From Crocinitomicaceae bacterium (GTDB lineage Bacteria > Bacteroidota > Bacteroidia > Flavobacteriales_D > Crocinitomicaceae): DNA of 5,907 nt. Each line of letters opens with the position of its first letter. The first letter of the stretch is position 1. The notes below the pieces were generated by a model. The model saw only the letters and a list, made by a program, of their open reading frames with translations, was not told the DNA's origin and searched no databases. Shown piece after piece: positions 1 through 5,907 of this stretch. The DNA lies in the NCBI GenBank assembly GCA_023264075.1, contig JALQTG010000043.1, positions 1 through 5,907 on the forward strand, written 5' to 3'. Position numbers and translations under genes: made by a program.

Positions 1-2151
1 TGCATATATGAAATAGAGACCACCTTCCAAATCTGGATTCGTGGAAGAAGTAACTTGTGTTTCACTAATTCCATTACTCCAGTAGATATTATGAAGTCCG
101 TTTGAGCCAACGGAGGTGAAGCTTGCGCTTGCGCTACCATCGTTTTGGCCACATGTTGCATCAGTTACGTTTACCACTATTTGAGGCGTTGGGCGAACTG
201 TTAATTCCTGAGTTGCTGTAGCAGTACAACTTAGTGTCGAAAAATAACGTGTGTAGGTAATTGTATAAGTGTTGTTTGGTGCTACTTGGTCTGGATGAAA
301 TTTGTTGTTGAATACACCTTGCCCCGAGAAAGTACCACCAATAGGACTTACAAAGTTCATCAGTTGAATCGGGTTGCCATTAGAACAAATTTCGTTTGTC
401 GGTAGATTAAATGTGGGGTTTGCTACAGTTAACGTAAGTACTACAGTTGAGTCGCAACCGCCTGTTGAAGTAAATGTTTCAGTGTAGACTCCATCAGAAG
501 TCAACGTTTGTGTACCAAACTGGTAGGAGCTTCCCGCACAAATAGTGACTTGATCAACTTCGTTATATGTTGAAAGGACCGTTAATGTAAGTACTACCGT
601 TGAGTCACATCCTTGGATAGAAGTGAATACCTCAGTGTAGGTTCCAGCAGTGGATAATGTTTGAGTTCCAAAAACATAGGTGTCTCCATCACAAATGGTT
701 GCCTCATCCACTTCATTATACAATGGATGAACTGTCACGTTGAAGGAATGAAACGCTGTTTCTATTCCATCGGTCACTGAAATTGTTATGGTGACTGTTC
801 CACTGGCTCCAGAGCTTGGTGTCGCTTCTACTTCATAAATGTTTTCACCTGTTGCAGCATTGAAACTAATTTTATTTACGACAATATTTGCTGTTGATAT
901 CACTGACGGATTTGAGGATGTAACTCCAGAAACAACTAAATCATCCCCATCATCATCCAGGAAAAGTAGATAATCGAGCACTACACTTTGACCGTTGTTG
1001 GCACAAATATTTTGTGGAATTCCCTCATCTTCGAAATTCGGAGCAAGATTAAAGGATTTTACGATATAGTTACCATTAAGCTGATAACCCACGAATGGTT
1101 TGTCCGTTTGGCCATTCATGCTAATGTCTATGTTGGATATCACCCCATTTTGAATGGGTGTACCTACCGTAGTCCAAGTACCACTATTGATGGATCTAAT
1201 TACACGGTTGGGTGCTACTTCTTGGCTATTTTCTGTGTAAAATACATAATTAATTCCATCATCACCTGCCGATGCAATATCAAGTACATCATAGAAGGCA
1301 TCAAAGTTAGCTTGATTTGTTGTGAGCGCGTTCGTCGTTTGGTGTTTTCTAGTTTGGACAAGGTTGAAATTATTTACATTATTTTCAATGTAATTATATA
1401 TTGGTTGATTTCCTTGATCAACTTTTCCATTTGCAACATCAAACAAGTTTGCACCGTCAATGTCAATTGGACTTCCAGCTGGCTGCAGAAAGCTCCCTGT
1501 ATTACCCCATGCTTTTCTAAATACACGAATAGGAAAATCCATATCCTCATCAAAATTCGATGTAATGTGAATAAAATTAGCATCCGTATTAACTTTAAGA
1601 TTCTCATAAGCACTCATACCTTGGTAAATATCTATGGAATTATCTCCTACATGCTGCCAAGTAGACCCATCCCACTCTGCACATCCAAGAGCACCATTTG
1701 AATTCGTTTGATAAGCATACGCAATTCTCAATGGAGAAAAACTCCCTACTGAAATTGCCACGTTATTATTAAAGTAGGTAGGTGTACTGGTCGATATCGT
1801 AAACAATTGATCCAACGCAACGTCAAAATAATACACCCCGTAGGTGGTAGAAGTAGATTTACATCCAAAGAAAATTTTGTCACCTACCACATCGGCGCTC
1901 AAGTTTTGAACGGTATTGATACCTGTAAATGTTCGAAAATCCCATGCAAGGTTAACCGCATCAAAAATAGCAATAGAAAGGTTGTTCGACGTATTTGAAA
2001 AAACAACCACAGGTGTTCCATTAGTTAAGTTTTTTAGTATTGGACGAACGGTGTTCGTTGGAAACGATCCGCCCAATTGTTGCCATGTTTGACCGGCAGA
2101 AAAGGACAATAAGCCGAAAATGAAAAGTAGGGTAGTTAGTATATTTCTCAT
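1..2151 (-). CDS. Secreted modular surface protein with Ig-like and SprB-like repeats (C-terminus outside window)
   Basis: An uninterrupted minus-strand frame covers 717 codons from ATG 2149-2151 to the window edge; an in-frame stop three codons upstream fixes the start. Residues 1-20 are a signal peptide (MRNILTTLLFIFGLLSFSAG), with cleavage near A19/G20. Residues 21-369 are beta-rich, with recurring W-x-x-[VL]-G patterns (TWQQLGG, STWQHVGD, GTWTTVGT), suggesting propeller-like blades. Residues 370-474 look like a cadherin/Ig-like domain with an Asp cluster (DDDGDD near 400) that might bind calcium. Residues 477-576 are two tandem repeats. Residues 578-656 form the Bacteroidota Ig-like module with PIGGTFSGQGVF. 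From about 661 a SprB-like repeat begins (ATCGQNDGSASAS, then YWSNG). Such proteins are usually exported by the type IX secretion system through a C-terminal sorting domain, which would lie off-window, so that route is inference. Likely role: cell-surface adhesin or gliding-related protein. Secretion and modular architecture are firm; the exact function is unknown. Confidence 0.88.
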   Translation of the reverse strand, partial: MRNILTTLLFIFGLLSFSAGQTWQQLGGSFPTNTVRPILKNLTNGTPVVVFSNTSNNLSIAIFDAVNLAWDFRTFTGINTVQNLSADVVGDKIFFGCKSTSTTYGVYYFDVALDQLFTISTSTPTYFNNNVAISVGSFSPLRIAYAYQTNSNGALGCAEWDGSTWQHVGDNSIDIYQGMSAYENLKVNTDANFIHITSNFDEDMDFPIRVFRKAWGNTGSFLQPAGSPIDIDGANLFDVANGKVDQGNQPIYNYIENNVNNFNLVQTRKHQTTNALTTNQANFDAFYDVLDIASAGDDGINYVFYTENSQEVAPNRVIRSINSGTWTTVGTPIQNGVISNIDISMNGQTDKPFVGYQLNGNYIVKSFNLAPNFEDEGIPQNICANNGQSVVLDYLLFLDDDGDDLVVSGVTSSNPSVISTANIVVNKISFNAATGENIYEVEATPSSGASGTVTITISVTDGIETAFHSFNVTVHPLYNEVDEATICDGDTYVFGTQTLSTAGTYTEVFTSIQGCDSTVVLTLTVLSTYNEVDQVTICAGSSYQFGTQTLTSDGVYTETFTSTGGCDSTVVLTLTVANPTFNLPTNEICSNGNPIQLMNFVSPIGGTFSGQGVFNNKFHPDQVAPNNTYTITYTRYFSTLSCTATATQELTVRPTPQIVVNVTDATCGQNDGSASASFTSVGSNGLHNIYWSNGISETQVTSSTNPDLEGGLYFIYA
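424..723 (-). repeat. Two tandem 51-residue (153-bp) Ig-like repeats inside the surface protein
   Basis: Protein residues 477-525 and 528-576 align without gaps at 35 of 49 identical positions. The copies share YNEVD, TIC, FGTQTL, YTE, FTS and GCDSTVVLTLTV. The DNA period is 153 bp; for example gttaa[ct]gtaagtactac begins at 428 and again at 581. Each copy has two cysteines (TIC and GCD) that could form a disulfide within the repeat. This module is common in large secreted Bacteroidota proteins and usually acts as a spacer. The copies have diverged in DNA, so this is not a very recent duplication. Confidence 0.9.
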
Positions 2152-2170
2152 TGCATTTTATTTAGTTGTT

Positions 2171-2201
2171 CAAAATTAGATAATTAGCAATAAATACCAA
2201 A
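2171..2201 (-). promoter_or_regulatory. Bacteroidota-type promoter of the surface protein
   Basis: On the minus strand a -33 element TTTG (2198-2201) is followed after exactly 19 nt by TAATTTTG (2171-2178), a perfect match to the -7 consensus TAnnTTTG used by the primary sigma factor of Bacteroidota. Transcription should start near 2164-2166, about 14 nt before ATG 2151, giving a very short leader with no Shine-Dalgarno sequence. Confidence 0.7.
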
Positions 2202-2256
2202 AAAATCTAATGATTAACTTTTAAACAACTGAAGTGAATTTCATTAAATTATATTC

Positions 2257-2780
2257 ATGGATCCGATATACATAGATGCGATTTGGTTGGGTGTGGCATT
2301 CGTTAGCGGAATACTGATGAAACAACTAGGTCTTCCAACGTTGGTCGGTTTTTTGTTAGCAGGCTTTTTCTTGAATTATGCTGATTTGATAGAAGGCAAC
2401 CTTAAAGACGTCCTTGATGTTATTGCTGATTTGGGAATAACGTTGCTACTCATTACCATTGGGTTGATAATCAAAGTGTCTAATTTATTAAAAAAGGAGG
2501 TTCTACTGACAGCTTCTTCTCATATGATCATTACTGTTTTGTTGTTTTCCGGAGTGTTATTTTTAATGAGCTTTACTGGACTAAGCTTTTTTATGAATAT
2601 GTCTCTAGAATCCTCCCTCGTGGTTGGTTTCGCGCTCAGCTTCTCGAGTACAGTTATTTGTCATTATGAAGATGAGAAGGAAAGGTTTCCGATTTCTCGG
2701 TAGAATATGTATATTACTATAAGAGTACCTTGGGAGAAGATTTAGCACAACACGCCTTGCAAGAGCTTCAAGGAGTTTAA
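2257..2780 (+). pseudogene. Decayed CPA2/KefB-type cation:proton antiporter remnant
   Basis: The open frame from ATG 2257 to TAG 2703 encodes 148 residues, of which about 133 match the start of a CPA2 sodium/potassium:proton antiporter. Visible hallmarks are LGLPTLVGFLLAG (24-36), ADLGITLLLITIGL (57-70), hydrophobic helices at about 6-22, 26-42, 57-73 and 84-105, and LSFSSTV (127-133). Family members are normally about 380-650 residues. After SSTV the frame gives a charged tail, whereas skipping one base (a2656) gives FVIMKM..., close to the family's usual FVIKxL continuation. A third frame, open from 2676 to TAA 2778-2780, encodes a segment including YYYKSTLGEDLAQHALQEL, which resembles the C-terminal end of such antiporters in this phylum (from memory). 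The simplest reading is a frameshift plus a large internal deletion, leaving both ends. It lacks most of the transport core and should be inactive. The ATG has no strong promoter upstream. A truncated but expressed membrane peptide cannot be excluded. Confidence 0.75.
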
Positions 2781-5293
2781 AAATTGAATTTCATGTTCCG
2801 CCTATCGAGTAGGGCAAAACTTATTTTATAGCTGGCGCGCGGATCAATTTGGTTTCCATCCGATAGTATTCCGTAAATCCCAATACGTAATCTTCTACGT
2901 GAAAATTTAAATATCCGCTCAAACCCTGCGAATGCCTCATAGTGCTGCCAATTGTGCTCGGGAACATTCAGGTAACCACCCCCTACAACTGTGGTAATTC
3001 GAGTCTTTTTCATGAATGGAATTTTATTAATCAACGCTCCGTTAAAATGATGAATAACGTGCGCTTCAAAATACCAATCGAGTGTAGGGAGTGAGGTATC
3101 AAGATCTTGAAATGAGAACAAAGGGTTGGAAAACCAGATAGGGTCGGATCGGCGGTGGAATTTATAATCAATCTCTCTCAGGTTTTTCGAGTTTAAAAAC
3201 TTCCCGGAGGTAGTGTGATAGGTTGTTGTTCCGAATGTACCTATTTTGAAATCTTGTCGTATTCCCAAGCGCAAGTAATCATGGTTGATTTGACTGTTCA
3301 TTAAATCAGGAATACCTTTTTCATAGTACGCATAAAATGTGGGCCATTTAGATCCTAGGATTACTTTTCGATAAGGTTCACGCATGTATTTTTGAAAAGG
3401 AACATAACTCAATGTGATATCTCCCATGAGTGCGTTATATGGATCAAATTCAGGTGGCTCATTATTTCCAATCGCATCATCGAGCCAGGTAATAAACTCT
3501 ATATTGTCGGAGATTGGTCGTCGTGCGGTTAATGATAGATTACTCTGTAGGTATAAACCATTGACAATTTCGAAATTGTGAAACAAACCTATTTCGGTGG
3601 ATTCAAAGAAATTTTCGCGGAGCAATACCTGGGTGAAAGCGTCGAACGTTCGTATTAAATCAAAGTTATGTTCGAAGTCAGCTCCAACTGTCCCAAAGTT
3701 AAAAGGGTTGTATTTGTAGCGCACTTGAGTTCGCCCCTTAATGTCACCATTTTTTATTCCTACGTCAATGCGCGAATAGGAGTCAAAAGTACGCTCATCC
3801 TCCCATTTTTTAAAATAATCAAAACTCGGACCAACCCTAGGACCTGCAATATAAATGGGTTGAATCATAGCCGCTAAGGAGCTGATTGTCCATTGCGTTT
3901 TTTTCTCACGGTTTCGATGGTCCACACCGAACCAGCTTACCTTCCAAAATGTCACTTTATTAAAGACGCTATCAACAGAGTCCAGGTATTCTGTTTTTGT
4001 AAATAAATTTTCAATACTGTCTCTCTTTTTGATGAAGGCGATTTCCTCCTCAGTTAATGGTGTCATTCTGCTTTGTGACCAATAGTTTGTGTCACGTTCG
4101 TAGGCGTCCTTTGACGTTATAGCGACTTCGTTGCCGAAATATTTTGAAGGAAAATTGGGTTGAAAATTATAACCCTTGTAGTTCACAACAGTTTTGCAGG
4201 TAGACGACTGTTCTTTGTACTTGACCCCGTAGTTCATTTCTTGTTTTGTAAGCAGACAAAGCGTATCTGAAGAGGTGTCGAATTCTTGAATAACTTGAAA
4301 ATAGTCATAGATGTACAAATTCCCTTTAACGAGCGTAAGGTCTAGTTTTTGAACAAGCCAAGTACTGTCCTGCACCCAGATATACCCCTCCAATGTTGAA
4401 GTTGCTGAACTTCGAGGGATGATTTTTATTTTGTGAACCTTTAATTTCCCCTCCTCTTCGATTTGCTCTAAGAGTCTGTACTTATAGGACAATATTCCAG
4501 CAGTACTAATTGGAGATTGAATCGGAGATTCATTTAAATCGTCAAGGTAAAGTAAGTTTTTAAAGAAATTGATATTACTTTTTGTGGTCGTTAAGTAATA
4601 GAGGTTTCGATCATTTCCCCGTTTTGAATATCCATTTCTTAATTCTTTCACATATTTTGGTGGAGCATAATTGCGGGTTAACTCAATTTCTACTAAGTTG
4701 AAGTTGGCAACTTGCTCTAATTTTTGTTTACGAGCCTTCTCTTCTTCATCGAAAGGGTCTTCCTCCTCTTCTTTCTTATTTTTCTCCTCTTTTTTGTCAA
4801 TTTTTTCAACGGCTTTAATGTACACGTCTACATGGTGTTCATATTGGTTAAAATCGAGCTTGTCTTTGATTTCTACGACATTTTTAATGATATCACGACC
4901 CGGATTAGTTTTTTTGGTTGAATAACTAAACTCATCCAATTCGTTGATGTCAATCGGGAATAACTGAATGTTCTTTTCGTTATCTCCTTGTCGCACCACC
5001 AAAAAAAGTTCACGGGGCTCATATGCCATGGCTTGAAACACCATCTGGTATTCTCCTTCTTGAAGCCGCATTAGATAATTTCCTTCAATATCTGATTTTA
5101 CCCGTAAATCAGGCATGTCTTTCACATATACCTCGGCAAAAGGAATTCCTAAGTTTGTTTCGTCTACAATTTTACCTCGTAAGATTTCTTGTGAGTCGGT
5201 ATAAATAGGAATTAACAATAGAAGACAGAGCACTGCATGAAACCAATTGCGATGAAGGGAATGAAGTGGCTGATATGTTCTAAGAGTACTCAT
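2777..5293 (-). CDS. CarboxypepD_reg-like / DUF5686 family outer-membrane protein
   Basis: This is an 838-residue protein starting at ATG 5291-5293. A TTG four codons upstream (5303-5305) is in frame, but it lies inside the -7 promoter element, so ATG is preferred. Residues 17-35 form a signal peptide core (VLCLLLLIPIYTDSQ) after a basic N-region, with no lipobox. Residues 36-114 are a carboxypeptidase-regulatory-like beta-sandwich (LRGKIVDETNLGIPFAEVYV...). From about 126 onward it matches DUF5686: NPGRDIIKNVVEIKDK (130-145), SPISTAGILSYKYRL (260-274), and EGYIWVQDSTWLVQKLDL (302-319). The rest is rich in alternating aromatic beta-strands and ends in a terminal Phe (MKFNF), typical of outer-membrane barrels. 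Residues 163-194 are a Lys/Glu-rich insert. Members of this family are predicted TonB-receptor-like outer-membrane proteins of unknown substrate; no catalytic residues are expected. The stop overlaps the stop of the antiporter remnant. The family assignment is confident, the function unknown. Confidence 0.92.
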   Translation of the reverse strand: MSTLRTYQPLHSLHRNWFHAVLCLLLLIPIYTDSQEILRGKIVDETNLGIPFAEVYVKDMPDLRVKSDIEGNYLMRLQEGEYQMVFQAMAYEPRELFLVVRQGDNEKNIQLFPIDINELDEFSYSTKKTNPGRDIIKNVVEIKDKLDFNQYEHHVDVYIKAVEKIDKKEEKNKKEEEEDPFDEEEKARKQKLEQVANFNLVEIELTRNYAPPKYVKELRNGYSKRGNDRNLYYLTTTKSNINFFKNLLYLDDLNESPIQSPISTAGILSYKYRLLEQIEEEGKLKVHKIKIIPRSSATSTLEGYIWVQDSTWLVQKLDLTLVKGNLYIYDYFQVIQEFDTSSDTLCLLTKQEMNYGVKYKEQSSTCKTVVNYKGYNFQPNFPSKYFGNEVAITSKDAYERDTNYWSQSRMTPLTEEEIAFIKKRDSIENLFTKTEYLDSVDSVFNKVTFWKVSWFGVDHRNREKKTQWTISSLAAMIQPIYIAGPRVGPSFDYFKKWEDERTFDSYSRIDVGIKNGDIKGRTQVRYKYNPFNFGTVGADFEHNFDLIRTFDAFTQVLLRENFFESTEIGLFHNFEIVNGLYLQSNLSLTARRPISDNIEFITWLDDAIGNNEPPEFDPYNALMGDITLSYVPFQKYMREPYRKVILGSKWPTFYAYYEKGIPDLMNSQINHDYLRLGIRQDFKIGTFGTTTYHTTSGKFLNSKNLREIDYKFHRRSDPIWFSNPLFSFQDLDTSLPTLDWYFEAHVIHHFNGALINKIPFMKKTRITTVVGGGYLNVPEHNWQHYEAFAGFERIFKFSRRRLRIGIYGILSDGNQIDPRASYKISFALLDRRNMKFNF

Positions 5294-5302
5294 GGAAGCA
5301 CG

Positions 5303-5335
5303 CAAAATTACGATTTACTATTCGTAAACCCCAAA
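5303..5335 (-). promoter_or_regulatory. Bacteroidota-type promoter of the DUF5686 gene
   Basis: On the minus strand TTTG (5332-5335) is followed after 21 nt by TAATTTTG (5303-5310), a perfect TAnnTTTG -7 element and the same octamer as in the promoter at 2171-2178. Only 9 nt separate the element from ATG 5293, so the transcript would be leaderless or nearly so. This also argues against the TTG at 5303-5305 as a start codon, because that TTG is part of the -7 box. Confidence 0.7.
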
Positions 5336-5338
5336 GAA

Positions 5339-5353
5339 CTGAATTTAATTCAG
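5339..5353. promoter_or_regulatory. Perfect 15-bp palindrome, candidate operator
   Basis: CTGAATTTAATTCAG has two perfect 7-bp arms (CTGAATT and AATTCAG) around a central T. It begins 3 bp upstream of the -33 element of the DUF5686 promoter, so it is centred near -50 relative to the expected transcription start. That position would suit a dimeric activator, or a repressor overlapping the upstream edge of the promoter. The regulator is unknown; the regulatory role is inferred only from symmetry and position. Confidence 0.4.
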
Positions 5354-5363
5354 ATTGACTGTA

Positions 5364-5400
5364 ACCATTCAACATATTATATCGCCTACAATAGAATGGT
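5364..5400. repeat. 7-bp inverted repeat with 23-nt spacer
   Basis: ACCATTC (5364-5370) and GAATGGT (5394-5400) are perfect inverted repeats in the 182-bp intergenic stretch between the small membrane-protein gene and the DUF5686 gene. The AT-rich spacer makes a stable RNA hairpin less likely. It could be a pair of protein-binding half-sites or chance. Confidence 0.25.
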
Positions 5401-5432
5401 ATGTTTCCGCACTTTTCAGAACGCCATTAAAC

Positions 5433-5475
5433 AACCTATGATTAGGTTAAACGCAAAGCGTAGGAATCCACCTAC
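5433..5475 (-). other. Cluster of three short hairpins after the small membrane-protein gene
   Basis: Immediately downstream of the stop at 5476-5478 (minus-strand sense) are GTAGG/CCTAC arms (5460-5464 and 5471-5475, 6-nt loop), then ACGC/GCGT (5451-5461, 3-nt loop), then AACCTA/TAGGTT (5433-5438 and 5443-5448, 4-nt loop). The first two overlap by 2 bp, so they cannot both form fully. No U-run follows, so this is not a standard intrinsic terminator. It may be a 3' end structure that stabilises the transcript or slows the polymerase. Confidence 0.35.
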
Positions 5476-5682
5476 TTATTTCAATGGTTCTTCTAACAGA
5501 AAAAGGGAGTCCCCTAGTTCAATTTCCTGAATTTCTATCGGTGAAGAATCTGCTGGACTGATTTTATTTTGCTGATGGCGGATTAAAAAAAGCAATGCAC
5601 CAGTAATCAATCCGTAAAGTACAATGCGAATGACGAGCCGGTAGCTCTTTTTGAAATTCCTGTGCTTTTGAAAATCGAACAT
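5476..5682 (-). CDS. Small single-pass membrane protein, unknown function
   Basis: From ATG 5680-5682 this encodes 68 residues: a basic N-terminus (FQKHRNFKKSYR), one hydrophobic helix at about 17-34 (VIRIVLYGLITGALLFLI), a short RHQQNK basic flank, then an acidic tail (IEIQEIELGDSLFLLEEPLK). Basic residues lie on both sides of the helix, so topology is uncertain. An upstream in-frame ATG at 5743-5745 would add 21 residues (89 in all). I prefer 5682 for two reasons: a near-consensus -7 box CATATTTG (5696-5703, minus) lies just upstream of it, and the longer form would leave only 13 bp to the start of the divergent gene at 5759. No matching -33 element is clear. I do not recognise the family. 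The coding call rests on the open frame, a sensible helix and Bacteroidota-like composition. Confidence 0.6.
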   Translation of the reverse strand: MFDFQKHRNFKKSYRLVIRIVLYGLITGALLFLIRHQQNKISPADSSPIEIQEIELGDSLFLLEEPLK

Positions 5683-5758
5683 GCTTGATAAATTGCAAAT
5701 ATGAAACTTTTCAGTGAGCCTTTCGTAAAGATTTACCAGATCCATAAAACTACTGCAT

Positions 5759-5907
5759 ATGAAAACGACTACTTGTACTCAGTGTGGATCAACCTTCCAA
5801 GGCCGATCAAATAAAAAATTCTGTTCACTTACGTGTAAAAATACACATCACAATGAGGCGTATCGTGAGCAAAACAAAGTACTCACTCAACTAGATAAGA
5901 TACTGCA
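5759..5907 (+). CDS. Small zinc-ribbon protein (C-terminus outside window)
   Basis: ATG 5759 opens a frame that continues to the window edge: 49 full codons plus two bases. The four metal-ligand cysteines are C6 and C9 (TCTQCG) and C22 and C26 (KFCSLTCKN), spaced CxxC-x12-CxxxC. The pattern CxxCGxxFxGRxxKKFCSxxCxN is that of short zinc-ribbon proteins widespread in Bacteroidota, which usually continue with a helical segment containing N-x-x-L-x-x-I, as here (NKVLTQLDKIL). Such proteins are normally about 80-130 residues and have no assigned role; binding to nucleic acid or to another protein is a guess. The gene is divergent from the small membrane-protein gene. No TAnnTTTG promoter is visible ahead of it. 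Confidence 0.8.
   Translation, partial: MKTTTCTQCGSTFQGRSNKKFCSLTCKNTHHNEAYREQNKVLTQLDKIL

Noticed and set aside
1374..1613. 79-codon minus-strand open frame in another phase
   Set aside because: It is nested inside the surface-protein gene on the same strand, with no promoter and no recognisable protein features.
988..1701. 237-codon plus-strand open frame
   Set aside because: It lies entirely antisense to the surface-protein frame, which has a signal peptide and recognisable modules. Its translation is Ile/Cys/Ser-rich without any domain, as expected of a shadow frame.
1807..1998. Short plus-strand frames antisense to larger genes (also 3668-3877 and 5023-5208)
   Set aside because: All are shadows of the two large minus-strand genes, with no independent coding evidence.
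2215..2222. TAACTTTT as a possible -7 element for the plus-strand antiporter remnant
   Set aside because: It lacks the final G of TAnnTTTG and has no TTTG at the right distance upstream, so it is too weak to call.
4671..4925. Two plus-strand frames rich in Ser/Phe (4671-4925 and 4724-4921)
   Set aside because: They are the complement of the Lys/Glu-rich insert of the DUF5686 gene; the hydrophobic runs are a reverse-strand artefact of GAA/GAG/AAA codons.
5237..5530. 97-codon plus-strand open frame across the intergenic region
   Set aside because: It overlaps the start of the DUF5686 gene and the end of the small membrane-protein gene, covers their promoter and hairpins, and encodes nothing recognisable.
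1..5907. CRISPR array, tRNA/rRNA, insertion sequence, phage or defence genes
   Set aside because: No regularly spaced repeats beyond the coding tandem repeat, no tRNA-like cloverleaf, no transposase, integrase or terminal inverted repeats were seen on either strand.

Overview
The window looks like chromosomal DNA of a member of the Bacteroidota, most likely a flavobacterium-like marine or environmental lineage. Four things support this. The protein families are typical of the phylum: a secreted modular Ig/SprB-type protein, a CarboxypepD_reg-like + DUF5686 outer-membrane protein, and a small CxxC...FCSxxCKN zinc ribbon. The DNA is AT-rich. No convincing Shine-Dalgarno sequences precede the starts. 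Two intergenic regions carry near-perfect copies of the phylum's promoter pattern (TTTG, 19-21 nt, TAnnTTTG).

Layout, left to right. Positions 1-2151 (minus) hold the N-terminal 717 codons of a large secreted protein whose C-terminus lies outside the window. It has a signal peptide, a propeller-like region, a cadherin/Ig-like domain, two 51-residue tandem repeats, another Ig-like module and the start of a SprB-like repeat. A short divergent intergenic region (2152-2256) carries its promoter. Positions 2257-2780 (plus) hold the decayed remnant of a CPA2/KefB-type cation:proton antiporter: an intact N-terminus, a frameshift, then apparently the last few dozen residues. Its final stop overlaps the stop of the next gene, which converges on it. 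Positions 2777-5293 (minus) encode an 838-residue CarboxypepD_reg-like/DUF5686 outer-membrane protein. Its promoter places the start at ATG 5293 and not at the in-frame TTG 5305, and a perfect 15-bp palindrome lies just upstream of the promoter. Positions 5476-5682 (minus) encode a small single-helix membrane protein. Positions 5759-5907 (plus) begin a divergent small zinc-ribbon protein that runs off the end.

The genes do not form an obvious pathway. The common theme is the cell envelope: one exported modular surface protein, one outer-membrane beta-barrel protein, one small membrane protein and a dead membrane transporter. I see no phage, CRISPR, insertion sequence, RNA gene or defence island, and no clear new system. 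The best leads are the antiporter deletion remnant, the palindrome beside the DUF5686 promoter, and the matching promoters with very short or no leader.
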